From an uncultured Oscillospiraceae bacterium (GTDB taxonomy: Bacteria > Bacillota > Clostridia > Oscillospirales > Oscillospiraceae), in the NCBI GenBank assembly GCA_910588045.1, contig CAJUPS010000087.1, positions 1 to 13,396 of the forward strand: 13,396 nucleotides of DNA, in the 5' to 3' direction. Of the stretch, positions 1-7,767 are shown piece after piece (within the stretch, counting starts at the first letter, position 1; each line of letters starts with the position of its first letter). A model generated the notes under the pieces. The model saw only the letters and a program-made list of their open reading frames with translations, had not been told where the DNA came from and did no database searches. Made by a program: the position numbers and the translations under genes.

Positions 1-1
1 T

Positions 2-37
2 TTGCACACCCAACCTCTTTGTGCAATATTTATTTTT
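2..37 (+). terminator. Possible terminator hairpin at left edge
   Basis: A perfect 7-bp inverted repeat (TTGCACA at 2-8, TGTGCAA at 20-26, 11-nt loop) is followed on the plus strand by an AT-rich, T-rich tail to about 37. It would best serve a plus-strand gene lying to the left of the window. It could also close the leftward glycan operon, which ends at 117, but the bases that would form the minus-strand U tract lie outside the window. The stem is short and only partly GC, so the call is tentative. Positions 38-116 hold nothing else recognisable. Confidence 0.35.
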
Positions 38-116
38 CAAACAAGCCCTAGTATTACAGGCTTCGTCCAAGTGCATAAATTTTCAGCAGCAACCACCCTT
101 CAAACCGGACTCCGCG

Positions 117-1862
117 CTACTGTACCTGTGCATTATAGCGTCCCTCGTTGATCGTGCGAATGACCTCCAGAGGGACCTTCGGCCTCCGGTCATAGTACAG
201 AAGGCCGTTTTCTTCCGTTTCAATGTCCGTCAACTGCGTATAGCAAAAGCCCTGTACGCATTCGCTGTCCCGCAACGCCTGTATCAGGTCAGCATACTTT
301 TGGATAAACGCATTTTGTTCGTTGACCTCGCAATATCCCCAAGCGTGTTCTGTAGTAGAACCCGGCGCATAGCGAACCCCTCCAAACTCTGTCACCAGCA
401 CAGGCTGCCCGCTGTATTCCCAACCATCCGCAAACAGCCGCCGCCCGCCCGGGTGGAGATGCAGAATCGTTTCCATGCCGCAGAAATGCCGCGCCAGCTC
501 CTCTCCGGCAGAGGCATAGTCATGGATTGTCAGCAGATCTCCACAGGTATGTTCCCAGCCGTCGTTATCTATGACGAGGCGGCTCTGGTCGATGGATTTT
601 GTGAGGTAGTACAATGCGGCACTGTGGGCCTGCTGGCGCTTGTCATAGGAAATTTCCTGGATACCCCACGATTCATTCAGCGGCGTCCATGCAATAATGC
701 ACGGATGGTTGTAGTCGCGCTCTATAACATCCTGCCATTCCTGATACATGCTGTGGGCATACTCTCTTGAGTATATATAGGCCGACCCGATCTCTCCCCA
801 TACAAGCAGTCCCATCCGGTCAGCGTGATAGAGAAACCTGGGGTCCTCTGCCTTCTGATGCTTACGAACGCCGTTAAAGCCCATTGCCTTGATCAACTCG
901 ATGTCCCGGATAAACGCCCCATCCTCCGGTGCCGTCAGAAGCGAGTCCGGCCAGTAGCCTTGGTCGAGTATCAACTTCTGGTAGTAGGGACGGTTATTGA
1001 GCATGAAAACCCCGTTTTCCACAGACACCTTCCGCATACCGAAATAGGACTGCACGGTGTCATATACACCTTCCGAACCGCACAGGCGGAAGGTTACATC
1101 AAATAAACGGGGCGTTTCAGGAGACCACGTCAGATCCTCACAGAAATTCCACGCCTGCATGGCCTGCTGGTCGAGCTGTACCGAAAAGCTTCCCTTTCGG
1201 CTGAAGGCCGTATGGGAGACACACGCTACACGTTGTCCCTGGTAGTCGATCGCCGCCTCCAGACGAACATCTGCCGCCTTGTTCAGTCTGTATTCAAACT
1301 GTACGGATCGCTGGTCAAACAGCGGTGTAATATGGCATTTCTCAAGATACACCTCATTCACGGCTTCCAGCCAGACACTCTGCCAGATACCGGTGGTACG
1401 GGAATAGAAGATCCCTTTTCCTGTGGGTTCCCAATACTGTTTGCCGCGGGGGATCTCCAGATTTCGGTGATCGTCTTTGGCGCACAATTCAATCACATTT
1501 TCCCCCGCTTTGTGTACAACTTCTGTAATATCCACGGAGAACCCTGTCTGCCCTCCGATATGCTCCGCCTGAAATGCACCATTGACCCATACGCGGCAGC
1601 GGTAATCCACCGCCCCGAAATGCAGCAATATGCGTTTTCCCTCCATGGACTGCGGCAGTGCAAAGACCTTGCGATACCACGCCGCCTTATGGAAACCTGC
1701 ATCATGAATCCCCGACAGCACGGTTTCAGGCGCGTATGGAACAAGGATCGTTTTATCATATGTCTTTGTATCAAAGGAAAAATCCCAGGCGCCATTTAGT
1801 GAGAGCCAGTCCTCCCGCACAAAATCCGGCCTTGGGTATTCGCTCCGGGGCAATTCATTCAT
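117..1862 (-). CDS. Glycoside hydrolase family 2 enzyme (cytoplasmic)
   Basis: A 581-residue retaining exo-glycosidase of family GH2, the usual length for a compact member (beta-glucuronidase size, much shorter than LacZ). A sugar-binding jelly roll lies at about 10-165, an Ig-like domain at about 170-280 and a TIM barrel at about 282-575. The acid/base is probably E397, in the NHPCIIAWTPLNES stretch, and the nucleophile E492, in VTEFGG. The R-x-H motif (R333, H335) of the barrel is also present. There is no signal peptide, so it acts in the cytoplasm on imported oligosaccharides. The ATG follows GGAGG at good spacing and starts 15 nt after the stop of the upstream propeller gene, as last gene of the operon. 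The beta-glucuronidase N-x-K signature is not seen near the C-terminus, where NGLLYYDRRPK occurs instead. Substrate is open: beta-galactoside, arabinoside or another pyranoside. Family assignment is sure, specificity is not. Confidence 0.93.
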   Translation of the reverse strand: MNELPRSEYPRPDFVREDWLSLNGAWDFSFDTKTYDKTILVPYAPETVLSGIHDAGFHKAAWYRKVFALPQSMEGKRILLHFGAVDYRCRVWVNGAFQAEHIGGQTGFSVDITEVVHKAGENVIELCAKDDHRNLEIPRGKQYWEPTGKGIFYSRTTGIWQSVWLEAVNEVYLEKCHITPLFDQRSVQFEYRLNKAADVRLEAAIDYQGQRVACVSHTAFSRKGSFSVQLDQQAMQAWNFCEDLTWSPETPRLFDVTFRLCGSEGVYDTVQSYFGMRKVSVENGVFMLNNRPYYQKLILDQGYWPDSLLTAPEDGAFIRDIELIKAMGFNGVRKHQKAEDPRFLYHADRMGLLVWGEIGSAYIYSREYAHSMYQEWQDVIERDYNHPCIIAWTPLNESWGIQEISYDKRQQAHSAALYYLTKSIDQSRLVIDNDGWEHTCGDLLTIHDYASAGEELARHFCGMETILHLHPGGRRLFADGWEYSGQPVLVTEFGGVRYAPGSTTEHAWGYCEVNEQNAFIQKYADLIQALRDSECVQGFCYTQLTDIETEENGLLYYDRRPKVPLEVIRTINEGRYNAQVQ

Positions 1863-1877
1863 GACGTTTCCTCCTGT

Positions 1878-3890
1878 CTATTGGACGGTCATACTAAATG
1901 ACGCGTCCTGCTTATCAAGCGGCGTACTGATTTCTGAAACAACCAGCCCGCCATCGCGGTGTCTCAGGTACAAACCTGGCATATTCTGCGCTTCCAGTGA
2001 GATGCCGCCCCGGTGATCCAGTGACTCATGCTGAATCCAGGTTGCATCCTGTCTAAGATCCTCGCTGCCGTCACCTTTGGAGAGTACCACCCTCTCTCCG
2101 TCGTGCCGAAGGAAATACCCCGGCATATCAACGGATTCCAAAGTGATTCCATTGCCGTCCGCCAGACCGGGGATCACACGCCATTGCGACTGCGTGAGCG
2201 TATACGGCCCCGACGCGTTGGCAATGACTGCGCTGCCGTCCTTGTCGTGGTAGATATGACAGTCCGAAAGATTGCTGGAGCGCAGTCGTGCAATGCGGTA
2301 GACCCTCTCGATCTGCCAACGCTGGGCGGGACTTTCGCTTGGAGCACTCAAGCGCAGTTCCTCCGGGGACTGTCCGGCTGCATCCCAGCACAGACCGCTG
2401 GCTGCACTCTGGATCTGATACCCGCCGCTGCCGTCCGGGCAGAATACCCAACCACTTTCAGACGTGCTGGCAGAGTTTTCCCGCAGAGCATACGCGCTGC
2501 CTTCCTGAGAAATTACAAAACATGTCCCCGATGTACGGTCGATCCGCCACGTCTGCGTATCCTCTCCGGTGTCTATCCCCAGGGCCAGGCTGTGCTCCGG
2601 CTCTCCGGAACCGTCCAGGCAAAGGCCGGAGGACTGGTTGACAAACTTGTACTCCGCGCCGGAAACCAGGAGCTGTCCGCCGCACAGCAGGCCATACCCG
2701 CATTGAATTTCGTTGAACGCGCCGTTGTAGCAGTTTCCCAGTTCGATCAGCTGATCGTCAACCGCCAGGAACGTTCCGCTCCAGCCGCTTCCGGTGGGTT
2801 CATCCCGGACCGCCGTCAGGGGTGCGTCAGTCAACTCCCACGACTTCCCTCCATCCACGGAGGTGAAACACATGCTGGGCGAACAGGTATCGTTCATACC
2901 ACGCACGAACAACCGCTCGTATGTACTGCCGTCATCCATGCTCGCCAGCATGGGGCTTTGGTACGCCGCCTCACCGCTGGCTGTCATAATGGGGATGCCT
3001 GGGTCCTCCGGGTCGCCCCAATGAATACCGTCCGCAGATGTGCGGCAGGCCGCCATACCGTTGTGCCCTCCGGCAATGTTTTCATAGACCATAAAGTAGG
3101 TGCCGTCGCAAAGCCGGGTGACGCGCGGCATACCGGGCCGCCACATGGTCTCGCTTACGCCCAGAATCCAATTCGGACTGCCTTTTCCTACGATGATCGT
3201 ATAATCTGACCAGGTGAGTCCTCCATCTGTGGAGATCTCTTGGGCAAGGCACTGGTCATAGCCATCCTGCCTTTCGTCTGAATAGTAGCAGACCAGGCGG
3301 CCGTCCCCGCTGACGGCAAACTCCGGTTCCCATACGCTTCTCTTCGCCCCACCCCAGGGTGCGAGGTCGCTGTGGCGGGTCCATGTCCGCCCGTCATCCT
3401 CGCTGCGCCAGATGTGGATGCAGTATTCCGCTGCAGCATCCCAATCCGACACTGCGAACAGGATTGTCCCGGCGGCAAAGTCTCCCAGGTCCTGGGGCAG
3501 GACATACAGCCCGCACATCCCCACCTTATCCCTGGAGAGTCCTGGAAATTCCGAGGCATCCAGCTCCGACACCTTCGTCCAGGTCTTTCCAAGATCGGCG
3601 CTCTCATAAAAATAGAAGCTCTTCATGCCCCGCCAGCTTGTTACCAGCGGAAAACTGCGCTGCCATGTGGCCAGAAGATTCCCGTTTGGCAGAACAACAG
3701 CGCGCTCATAAAAACAGCGGTTGTCTTCCACATCGCCATAGATGGCGGTCCTATAAGCCGGAGCCGTCCCGCTCAAATCCTCTACGGCGGCCATTATAAC
3801 ACCAGCGTCAAGAGGCGCTGCTTTCGGTGCACAGGCTGAGACAGATATGCAAAGGATAGCAGCGCATAGAATCAATCGAAATCTTTTCAA
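1878..3890 (-). CDS. Secreted lipoprotein: sialidase-fold propeller (GH93-like) with ricin-type and CBM42 domains
   Basis: A 670-residue surface lipoprotein. The signal peptide ends in lipobox VSAC, with C20 as the predicted lipidated residue. Residues about 45-400 form a BNR/sialidase-type beta-propeller with four clear Asp-boxes (S97 to W104, S163 to W170, S220 to W227, S344 to W351) and a shortened one near S285. A ricin-B-like domain follows at about 410-530, with QxW motifs at 446-448 and 523-525. An AbfB/CBM42 domain at about 533-665 repeats the GITLESVDMPGYFLRH-type signature (ISLEAQNMPGLYLRH). CBM42 binds arabinofuranose side chains. No sialidase FRIP motif is visible. WEPE (E188) and MVYE (E270) resemble the catalytic glutamates of GH93 exo-arabinanases, which share this fold. 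Automatic annotation would probably say sialidase; an arabinan-acting enzyme is more likely. The start is TTG, after GGTGGAGG at 8-nt spacing, with no better in-frame start nearby. The upstream GH43 gene ends 16 nt before. Confidence 0.88.
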   Translation of the reverse strand: MKRFRLILCAAILCISVSACAPKAAPLDAGVIMAAVEDLSGTAPAYRTAIYGDVEDNRCFYERAVVLPNGNLLATWQRSFPLVTSWRGMKSFYFYESADLGKTWTKVSELDASEFPGLSRDKVGMCGLYVLPQDLGDFAAGTILFAVSDWDAAAEYCIHIWRSEDDGRTWTRHSDLAPWGGAKRSVWEPEFAVSGDGRLVCYYSDERQDGYDQCLAQEISTDGGLTWSDYTIIVGKGSPNWILGVSETMWRPGMPRVTRLCDGTYFMVYENIAGGHNGMAACRTSADGIHWGDPEDPGIPIMTASGEAAYQSPMLASMDDGSTYERLFVRGMNDTCSPSMCFTSVDGGKSWELTDAPLTAVRDEPTGSGWSGTFLAVDDQLIELGNCYNGAFNEIQCGYGLLCGGQLLVSGAEYKFVNQSSGLCLDGSGEPEHSLALGIDTGEDTQTWRIDRTSGTCFVISQEGSAYALRENSASTSESGWVFCPDGSGGYQIQSAASGLCWDAAGQSPEELRLSAPSESPAQRWQIERVYRIARLRSSNLSDCHIYHDKDGSAVIANASGPYTLTQSQWRVIPGLADGNGITLESVDMPGYFLRHDGERVVLSKGDGSEDLRQDATWIQHESLDHRGGISLEAQNMPGLYLRHRDGGLVVSEISTPLDKQDASFSMTVQ

Positions 3891-3906
3891 ATCAAATTCC
3901 CTCCAC

Positions 3907-5922
3907 CTATGAGAACGCTCTTATTTCCCCGCTGCAGATCACGCAGTTTTGTGCATGGAAGCCAACATATCCATATAGAATAGGGGCTGGGTCACGGTAG
4001 GACAGGACCTCCTTGCCATCCAGCGCCACCTTGAGCGTATCACCGCGCATTTCGATGCGGAGTACCGCCTGCCCAGTCATCTTTTGGGAGAAACGACAGA
4101 GCAGGGCCGCATCGTAACGGTGCCGCCACAGGCTGATCCCCTCCGCCCCCAAGCTGAGGCGGTAGCCAATAAAGAAGTTGGTCCCCAATTCCTTATCTCC
4201 ACCCTCTCCGCCGTCAGCCAGGGCTGTGGCACGGAGCAAGACCCCGGCCTGTCCACCTGGGTGCACTTCATTTGCGATAAGCGTGGCTTCGATCGTCCCA
4301 TCCGTATAGATAAATTTTCCGTGACGCTTGTCAAAGGGGCCGAAATTCTCTACGCACATGGTCTCTTCTTGACGGGGCGGCTGCTCATAGAACTCCGCAG
4401 CCTGTCTGTGCACATGTGGCATAGTCACGCGGTGGATACCGGAAGGCATCTGTATCTGTAAAAAGGTCACTTGTCCGCTACACTCCGCCACGCAGTGGCA
4501 TATCTGTCCATCCAGCAGCACCTCCGGGGTGGAAAGCACATCTGGGAACATAAGCGTATACGTGCCGCTGCGGGGAATGCTTACCCGAAAATCTGCCCCG
4601 TTCGGGAGAACCGCTGGCACCGGAAATACCGGACTGTTCTCCCCTTTCCCGCTAAAAGCCGTATATCCGATTTGTATGCTGCCGCCATCAGAGAAATAGC
4701 CCACCGGAAGTCCCGATATATCCGCCGCTATCGACGGCAGGCGCCGCCCGTCCAGATACAGCTGCACAGTACCCGGCGCGGTGTCCCACTCCGCGTAGAT
4801 ACGGTGGAGCGCCTCCGGACGGAAGGTTTCCGGCAGCGGTATCTCTTCCTGGCAGGAATGCCCGGAAAGCAGGACTTTTCCCTCCGCCAACCGGAAAGTC
4901 AGCTCCACCCCACCCAGAAGGATGCCGCACGTCTGCGAACTGTCCAGCGCCAAATGGAACTCCGCCGCCCCGGCGGCGGGCAGCGCCTCCCGGGTCTGGC
5001 AACGGAACGGGCCGTTTACACTGCGGCATCTGCCGTCCACGTGCCAGCTGCCCGCGCAAACCTCCCAGCCGGACCCCGCCTCATCGAATACATCCTCCCA
5101 GGCCGGACGCAAGGGTTCAGGCTGGGGCGTTCTGCTTGGTCCCTGGACATAAGCGCCGTCCTCACACAGCAGGATCGGGTCGATATTGAGGTCGCGGGTC
5201 TGGTCCGGGTTCAGATTGTGGTAGGCGATGTAATACGTACTCAGGTCAGGGCCCAGCACCGTACTGCTGTGGCCCAGACCCACCGGACCGTCCTCTGTGC
5301 GTACAAGCAGCGGGTTTCGGGGATTGTCATGAAACGGCCCCAAGGGGTGATCGCTGACCGCGGCATGAATGCGGTACCCCTTGGACAAATAGTGGTTGCC
5401 CGTGTAGGTCAGATGGTACTTCCCATTCCGCTTCACCACAAAGGGGCCCTCCGTCCATCCATGGAGGTACGCTCCGATATAGTGCGGCTCCCCGAACTGG
5501 GTGGGGGAGGACATTTCACACCCGAGGATCCCGTTGTCATCCGCCCAGTAAGCATACCATCTCCCGTCGTCGTCCACGAAAACAGATAGATCGATGTTGT
5601 GCCCTATGTTGTCCGTAATCTTATGAAACGGGCCTGTAGGGGAACTGCTGCACAGTACATAATGCCCCAGGCCGTCGGGTGAGGTGTACATATAAAACTG
5701 TCCCTCTGAATAGACGACCTCCGGCGCAAAGGGGGACCGATCCCCCAATTCGCTTTCGGGCACGACCGTACCGGCATATTCCCAATGGAGCAGATCGTCC
5801 GAGCGCCAGCAACGCACCTGCGGATTCGTGCAATAGAGATAATACTGCCCGTTATACCGCAGAATGAATGGATCGGCAAAATCGCCGTGCTTTTTAATTG
5901 GATTTATATATGTTTCCATCAT
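3907..5922 (-). CDS. GH43 glycosidase with C-terminal beta-sandwich domains (cytoplasmic)
   Basis: A 671-residue enzyme whose first ~265 residues form a GH43 five-bladed propeller (arabinofuranosidase, xylosidase or arabinanase family, inverting). The expected triad is visible: D17 in FADPF (base), D111 in IDLSVF (pKa modulator) and E158 in WTEGPF (acid). H218 in GLGHSS matches the central metal or water-binding histidine. Residues about 270-425 and 518-671 each look like concanavalin/CBM66-type jelly rolls, with a smaller beta-sandwich at about 430-505. No signal peptide is present, so it probably hydrolyses imported oligosaccharides. Two consecutive ATG codons occur. The first overlaps the stop of the upstream permease by one base (TAATG), and AAGGG just before it lies inside the permease gene, so translational coupling is likely. 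Exact specificity (alpha-L-arabinofuranosidase or beta-xylosidase) cannot be read from sequence. Confidence 0.93.
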   Translation of the reverse strand: MMETYINPIKKHGDFADPFILRYNGQYYLYCTNPQVRCWRSDDLLHWEYAGTVVPESELGDRSPFAPEVVYSEGQFYMYTSPDGLGHYVLCSSSPTGPFHKITDNIGHNIDLSVFVDDDGRWYAYWADDNGILGCEMSSPTQFGEPHYIGAYLHGWTEGPFVVKRNGKYHLTYTGNHYLSKGYRIHAAVSDHPLGPFHDNPRNPLLVRTEDGPVGLGHSSTVLGPDLSTYYIAYHNLNPDQTRDLNIDPILLCEDGAYVQGPSRTPQPEPLRPAWEDVFDEAGSGWEVCAGSWHVDGRCRSVNGPFRCQTREALPAAGAAEFHLALDSSQTCGILLGGVELTFRLAEGKVLLSGHSCQEEIPLPETFRPEALHRIYAEWDTAPGTVQLYLDGRRLPSIAADISGLPVGYFSDGGSIQIGYTAFSGKGENSPVFPVPAVLPNGADFRVSIPRSGTYTLMFPDVLSTPEVLLDGQICHCVAECSGQVTFLQIQMPSGIHRVTMPHVHRQAAEFYEQPPRQEETMCVENFGPFDKRHGKFIYTDGTIEATLIANEVHPGGQAGVLLRATALADGGEGGDKELGTNFFIGYRLSLGAEGISLWRHRYDAALLCRFSQKMTGQAVLRIEMRGDTLKVALDGKEVLSYRDPAPILYGYVGFHAQNCVICSGEIRAFS

Positions 5923-6764
5923 TATCCCTTAATTCCGGTCAGCGCCAGGGAATCCACAAAATACTTCTGGCAGGTAATAAATAAGATCAGCACCGGCAGC
6001 AATGCGATCAGCGACGCCGCCATCACCAGCGGAATATCCGTCTGCTGTTCATAGTGGGAACTCAGCAGTGCGATGGCCAGCTGGATCGTCCGCTTCTCCG
6101 GGCTGTGCGTATAGATCATTGGCCCCATATAATCGTTCCATGTGCCCATGAAAAGCATGATGCCGTTGGTGACAATGGCAGGCTTGCACATGGGCAGGAA
6201 AATACGCCAGTATGCCTTGAAGTAGCTGCACCCGTCTATCAGCGCCGCATCCAGGTATCCCTTGGGAAGCCCTGTCATGAATTGGCGCATAAAGAAGATA
6301 TTGGAGATATTGCACAGCGACACCGGCACGATCAGCGGCAGCAGTGTGTCGATCCACCCCAATTTTGAGTAGAGGATAAAGCTTGGCACCAAAAGCACCA
6401 CGCCCGGGACCATCATGGTGGACATAAGCATCAGGAAGATCACCGAGGAGCCGGGAAAACGCAGCTTGGAAAAAGCGAAGGCGGACATGGTCGACGTCAG
6501 GGTGCTGCACGTCAAAACCACGGCGGTGATCAGGCAGCTGTTGAAGATGCCGGTCACCAGATCCGCCGCCTTCCAGATCTCAATATAGTTTTTCCAGTCC
6601 ACCGGGTTGGGGAGCCACTCCGGCGGAATCTTGTATACCAGGTTTGCCTCCTTGAGGGAGGTGGAAATCATCCACACAAAGGGCAGGATCATGGTACACG
6701 CGCCCAGGAAGACGATGGTAAAGGCAAAAATCGTCCCCGGGGACCATTTCTTTTTCAAATTCAT
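5922..6764 (-). CDS. ABC sugar transporter permease, MalG/AraQ type
   Basis: A 280-residue inner-membrane permease of the carbohydrate-uptake-1 (CUT1) ABC family. About six hydrophobic segments can be seen (near 12-35, 72-95, 107-131, 138-160, 197-215, 243-265). The cytoplasmic EAA loop that docks the ATPase is at 171-191 (LDAALIDG, ending FLPM), with D in place of the first E, a common variation. The C-terminal SLALTGIKG resembles the typical MalG-type end. It pairs with the adjacent permease and the upstream binding lipoprotein to import oligosaccharides. The ATG lies 3 nt after the stop of the preceding permease, with GAGGGGGA inside that gene as ribosome site. Its own stop overlaps the GH43 start. 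No ATPase gene is present; many Firmicutes power such importers with one shared MsmX/MsmK-type ATPase. Confidence 0.95.
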   Translation of the reverse strand: MNLKKKWSPGTIFAFTIVFLGACTMILPFVWMISTSLKEANLVYKIPPEWLPNPVDWKNYIEIWKAADLVTGIFNSCLITAVVLTCSTLTSTMSAFAFSKLRFPGSSVIFLMLMSTMMVPGVVLLVPSFILYSKLGWIDTLLPLIVPVSLCNISNIFFMRQFMTGLPKGYLDAALIDGCSYFKAYWRIFLPMCKPAIVTNGIMLFMGTWNDYMGPMIYTHSPEKRTIQLAIALLSSHYEQQTDIPLVMAASLIALLPVLILFITCQKYFVDSLALTGIKG

Positions 6765-6767
6765 ACA

Positions 6768-7679
6768 TTATTCCCCCTCATAGACCCATTTGCGCGAAGC
6801 CACGAACTGAATAATGGTCACGATCATAATAAACGAGCCGAATACCAGCGCGGCGGCACAGGCGTAGCCCATCTGACTGCTTTGGAACGCCTTCTGCCAC
6901 ACATAGTAGATCACCGATGCGACGCCGTAGTTCCGCCCGCCGTCCTCCGTAAACAACTGTACCTCCAAAAACGTCTGTAGAGAGCCGATCAGGCAGGTCA
7001 GCAGCAGATAGAAGGTGGTCGGCGTGATCAGGGGAAGCGTGATCTGGCGGAACTGCTGCCATGAGGATGCTCCATCGATCCTTGCCGCCTCATAATAGGA
7101 CACAGGTACATTTTTCAGCGCGGCAATATAGTAAATAGAGGTAATGCCGATCATCTTCCAGGCAATCATGAATACGATCATGCGCCTTGTCCATACCGGA
7201 TCTCCCAGCCAGTTGGGGCCGCTGATGCCGAACAGGGCGAGGAAGTTGTTCACGATCCCGTACTGCGAGTTGAACAGCCACTTCCAGATCAGCGTCAACG
7301 CCACAATGGAGGAAATATAGGGCAGATAGTAGATCACACGGAATGTCCGCTCCCCCGGCTTCTTCGTATGGCAGTAGTGGGCAAACGCAAGGGAGAGAAC
7401 CATATAGAACGGAATGGGAATCAGATAATAAAAGGTGTTTTTCAGCGCGATCCAGAATTTGGGGTCCGCAAACATGCGCTGGAAATTGCGAAAGGCCACA
7501 AAGGTCTGCTTGGGCGAGAGAATATTCCAGTTGGTAAATGCTGCATAGACGCAAAGGCACAGGGGAAACAGGAAGAACACAAAGAAATGGATAATCTGCG
7601 GCGTAACAAACAGGAGTCCTGCTGCGGCCTCGCGCCGTCTGAGAGAGCCGCGCTTTGCCGGGCGCTTTTCAGCTTTCAT
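6768..7679 (-). CDS. ABC sugar transporter permease, MalF/UgpA/AraP type
   Basis: A 303-residue permease, partner of the neighbouring MalG-type protein. A basic N-terminal tail (many K/R in the first 18 residues) precedes about six membrane segments, near 20-47, 81-102, 115-136, 165-187, 217-239 and 270-293. The EAA loop is clear (YYEAARIDGASSWQQF, then ITLP). Family length is normal. Two starts are possible: ATG at 7677-7679, or an in-frame TTG one codon earlier (7680-7682), which sits 9 nt from AAAGGAG instead of 12. I chose ATG, but the TTG is a real alternative giving 304 residues. The gene lies about 88 nt downstream of the binding-protein gene across a GC-rich stem-loop, so it is probably co-transcribed at a lower level. 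Confidence 0.94.
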   Translation of the reverse strand: MKAEKRPAKRGSLRRREAAAGLLFVTPQIIHFFVFFLFPLCLCVYAAFTNWNILSPKQTFVAFRNFQRMFADPKFWIALKNTFYYLIPIPFYMVLSLAFAHYCHTKKPGERTFRVIYYLPYISSIVALTLIWKWLFNSQYGIVNNFLALFGISGPNWLGDPVWTRRMIVFMIAWKMIGITSIYYIAALKNVPVSYYEAARIDGASSWQQFRQITLPLITPTTFYLLLTCLIGSLQTFLEVQLFTEDGGRNYGVASVIYYVWQKAFQSSQMGYACAAALVFGSFIMIVTIIQFVASRKWVYEGE

Positions 7680-7720
7680 CAATACACTCTGCTCCTTTCT
7701 ATGTCGCTGTCCATACGTTT

Positions 7721-7753
7721 GGGCGCCGGCAGGCCTACCGCCCGTCGGCGCCC
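7721..7753 (-). promoter_or_regulatory. Intercistronic stem-loop after binding-protein gene
   Basis: A perfect 8-bp GC inverted repeat (GGGCGCCG at 7721-7728, CGGCGCCC at 7746-7753) encloses a 17-nt loop between the binding-protein stop and the first permease. On the minus strand it is followed by AAACG rather than a U tract, so it is not a standard intrinsic terminator. Such hairpins commonly protect the 3' end of the binding-protein message or attenuate read-through, which gives more binding protein than permease. That role is inferred here from position and structure. Confidence 0.55.
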
Positions 7754-7767
7754 GAACCGGCTATGGA

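Noticed and set aside
2028..3209. A 393-codon plus-strand open frame opposite the propeller lipoprotein.
   Set aside because: Shadow of a well-supported gene; no start signal or domain.
4471..5589. A 372-codon plus-strand open frame opposite the GH43 gene.
   Set aside because: Arg/Pro-rich antisense translation with no domain; the GH43 catalytic triad supports the other strand.
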